6,992 nt of DNA from an uncultured Clostridiaceae bacterium (GTDB lineage: Bacteria > Bacillota > Clostridia > Lachnospirales > Lachnospiraceae). Positions 5,943 through 6,992 of the stretch are shown here, piece by piece. The position numbers and the translations under genes were made by a program. Location of the stretch: contig CAMWMT010000140.1 in the NCBI GenBank assembly GCA_947175375.1, positions 1 through 6,992 on the forward strand, given 5' to 3'. The notes under the pieces were generated by a model. That model did not search any database. It was not told where the DNA came from and worked only from the letters and a program-made list of their open reading frames with translations. The first letter of the stretch is position 1, and the number at the start of each line of letters is the position of its first letter.

Positions 5943-6824
5943 TCATCCTAAAGATTTCAGATTCTTTCGGTATTCCGCCATTTCCTCCTCGCTTACCGTA
6001 TCCATGATGTACTGCAGCTCACTGACCACGGAATCCCTCTCCTTCGGCAGATAAGCAGTGATCGGATAAAAATTTGAACTGGAATTGGCAAACAGGTGTG
6101 TCCGTATCTGCAGGTTCTGGATAAACACCTGCAACTCTTGCAGGCGTTCCTTTTCCCCGGCGGGAATAAATCTACCCTCCTGCTCCATGCGGTACAGCTC
6201 CGTATCCGGGAACAGTGTAAGAGAATCTACCGAGATAAAATAAGGGTTTAACTGGCTGAACAGTTTTGCGCTGTTCAGCGCATTTTTGTTTCCCCTGCCC
6301 TTCCCCGCCAGCCCTGTCATGTAGACAAAATAATATTCAATCCCAGCCTCATCCAGTTTCTGGCACTGTTCCAGAATATCAGCCGCGGTATATCCCTTAC
6401 CCGCCAGCGCAAGTGTGTCATCATCTCCACTCTCCGTCCCAATGCTCAGCCCGTTAATCCCCATTGCCCGGAGCTTCTTAAGCTGCCACACTTCCTTGCC
6501 TTTAATATCCCTTATGCTCGCGAACATTGCCATCGTCTGGCACTTGATGAGGTAATCCCGTACCGTGAGCGCACGAAGTTTCAGATTCTCATAACTCATG
6601 GCAAATGGGTTCGCTCCTGTCCAGAAGACGCGCCTTGCATATGGCTGGTAGCTTTTGATCTCCTCTAAGTCTTCCTCGAACTCCTCCATCGGTGACATAC
6701 GGAAACACTCGCCTTTATAAAGACTGCAGAAACGGCACTTTTTCCAGGTACATCCGGAGGTTGCCTGAATGATGACAGAATGCGCCTCGTAAGGAGGGCG
6801 CCATGTCCTTCCCGTAAAATGCAA
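5943..6824 (-). CDS. Radical SAM protein, Elp3/COG1032-like, function unknown
   Basis: A 293-residue radical SAM enzyme. The Cys motif SGCTWKKCRFCSLY (Cys25, Cys30, Cys33) has CX4CX2C spacing rather than the textbook CX3CX2C; I recall the longer spacing from relatives that also start MHYTG-x-WRPPYE, so it is probably normal for the family. Further segments fit the TIM barrel: FWTGANPFA (67-75, the usual glycine-rich SAM-binding strand), INGLSIGTESGDD (123-135), YYFVYMTGLAGKGRG (164-178) and SVDSLTLFPDTELY (198-211). No B12-binding domain or extra C-terminal Cys cluster is seen. The start is TTG 6824, giving MHFTG, supported by AGGGAGGTGA with six bases of spacing. It is the most upstream complete minus-strand gene in the window and is separated by 195 bases from the ferredoxin-nitroreductase gene. 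The product and substrate cannot be named; weak context suggests an anaerobic redox or cofactor role. Confidence 0.88.
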   Translation of the reverse strand: MHFTGRTWRPPYEAHSVIIQATSGCTWKKCRFCSLYKGECFRMSPMEEFEEDLEEIKSYQPYARRVFWTGANPFAMSYENLKLRALTVRDYLIKCQTMAMFASIRDIKGKEVWQLKKLRAMGINGLSIGTESGDDDTLALAGKGYTAADILEQCQKLDEAGIEYYFVYMTGLAGKGRGNKNALNSAKLFSQLNPYFISVDSLTLFPDTELYRMEQEGRFIPAGEKERLQELQVFIQNLQIRTHLFANSSSNFYPITAYLPKERDSVVSELQYIMDTVSEEEMAEYRKNLKSLG

Positions 6825-6855
6825 CCTGAATCACCTCCCTTATCCTCTTTCGCAT
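6715..6855 (-). CDS. Possible 46-residue upstream overlapping ORF
   Basis: ATG 6855 follows GGAGGT with six bases of spacing and opens a 46-codon frame beginning MRKRIREVIQVAF. It runs out of frame through the first 110 bases of the radical SAM gene and ends at 6715. The initiation signals are as good as those of real genes, but the protein resembles nothing I recognise, and its second half is just the shifted frame of a conserved enzyme. It could act as a translated leader feeding the radical SAM start, or it may be meaningless. Confidence 0.2.
   Translation of the reverse strand: MRKRIREVIQVAFYGKDMAPSLRGAFCHHSGNLRMYLEKVPFLQSL
6831..6840 (-). promoter_or_regulatory. Strong ribosome binding site for a TTG start
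   Basis: AGGGAGGTGA matches the 16S rRNA tail almost completely and sits six bases before TTG 6824. It fixes a non-ATG start for the radical SAM gene. A second Shine-Dalgarno, GGAGGT (6867-6862), lies six bases before ATG 6855 in another frame. Confidence 0.75.
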
Positions 6856-6904
6856 TAAGTTACCTCCAAAGCTCCACAGAATCAAGTACTGTCTTTTTTT
6901 GGTA

Positions 6905-6933
6905 GTAGTACCTTTTTTCATACTATCTGTCAA
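6905..6933 (-). promoter_or_regulatory. Possible promoter of the radical SAM gene
   Basis: A perfect -35 TTGACA (6933-6928) is followed after 17 bp by TACTAC (6910-6905), a weak -10 with three of six matches. The -10 lies in GGTA-CTAC-TACC, a short inverted repeat between two A runs. A good -35 with a poor -10 can indicate an activated promoter, but this is an inference. Confidence 0.35.
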
Positions 6934-6946
6934 AAATAACCGTATC

Positions 6947-6975
6947 TTGATTTTATCTCTCTGCCGGAATATACT
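6947..6975 (+). promoter_or_regulatory. Possible divergent promoter reading out of the window
   Basis: On the plus strand TTGATT (6947-6952), a 17-bp spacer and TATACT (6970-6975, five of six) form a plausible promoter. It is followed by GGTGGAGGAAAAGAGGT at the window end, which looks like a ribosome binding site. A plus-strand gene may start just past base 6992. Confidence 0.45.
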
Positions 6976-6992
6976 GGTGGAGGAAAAGAGGT

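Noticed and set aside
1..6992. CRISPR arrays, tRNA or rRNA genes, insertion sequences, att sites
   Set aside because: I saw no regularly spaced repeats, tRNA cloverleaf, rRNA signature or intact transposase in either strand; the only accessory trace is the decayed ATPase fragment.

Overview
The window looks like chromosomal DNA of an anaerobic Firmicute, most likely class Clostridia and possibly a Lachnospiraceae member. That placement is inferred from strong GGAGG-type ribosome binding sites, a TTG start, the style of the protein sequences, a ferredoxin-nitroreductase and a radical SAM enzyme, and a Clostridia-style nitrogen gene cluster. All confident genes lie on the minus strand, so the story reads from right to left.

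Right part (6992 to 5943): a control region with a possible pair of divergent promoters, then a complete radical SAM protein starting at TTG behind a near-perfect Shine-Dalgarno. Next (5942 to 4866) comes a promoter-containing gap and a fusion of an N-terminal 2x[4Fe-4S] ferredoxin domain to a nitroreductase domain, which looks like a complete FMN/Fe-S oxidoreductase of unknown substrate.

Middle (4865 to 4444): about 420 bases without an intact gene. The upstream half holds what looks like the decayed N-terminal end of an AAA-ATPase-like (PF09820-type) protein, with an in-frame stop, a probable one-base frameshift and no Walker A motif. The downstream half is the asnB control region. It has a near-consensus promoter (TTGACA, 17 bp, TACAAT) followed within about 10 bases by a fully paired 18-bp intrinsic terminator, so the gene can be expressed from this promoter only if termination is overcome. 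A small AGAC-hexaloop-GUCU hairpin, whose loop has A at position 1 and G at position 4, overlaps the 5' arm of the terminator. This suggests an ANTAR-like antitermination switch, although only one of the usual two hairpins is visible.

Left part (4443 to 1): an asnB-carA-carB operon. asnB encodes a glutamine-hydrolysing asparagine synthetase, carA the small (glutaminase) subunit of carbamoyl phosphate synthetase, and carB its large subunit. carB runs off the left edge after 588 codons and is open to the edge. The genes are tightly packed (27-bp gap asnB-carA; TAATG overlap carA-carB). Together they distribute glutamine amide nitrogen into asparagine and carbamoyl phosphate (pyrimidines, arginine), which fits nitrogen-status control by the leader. 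I see no wholly new multigene system; the asnB leader is the part most worth following up.
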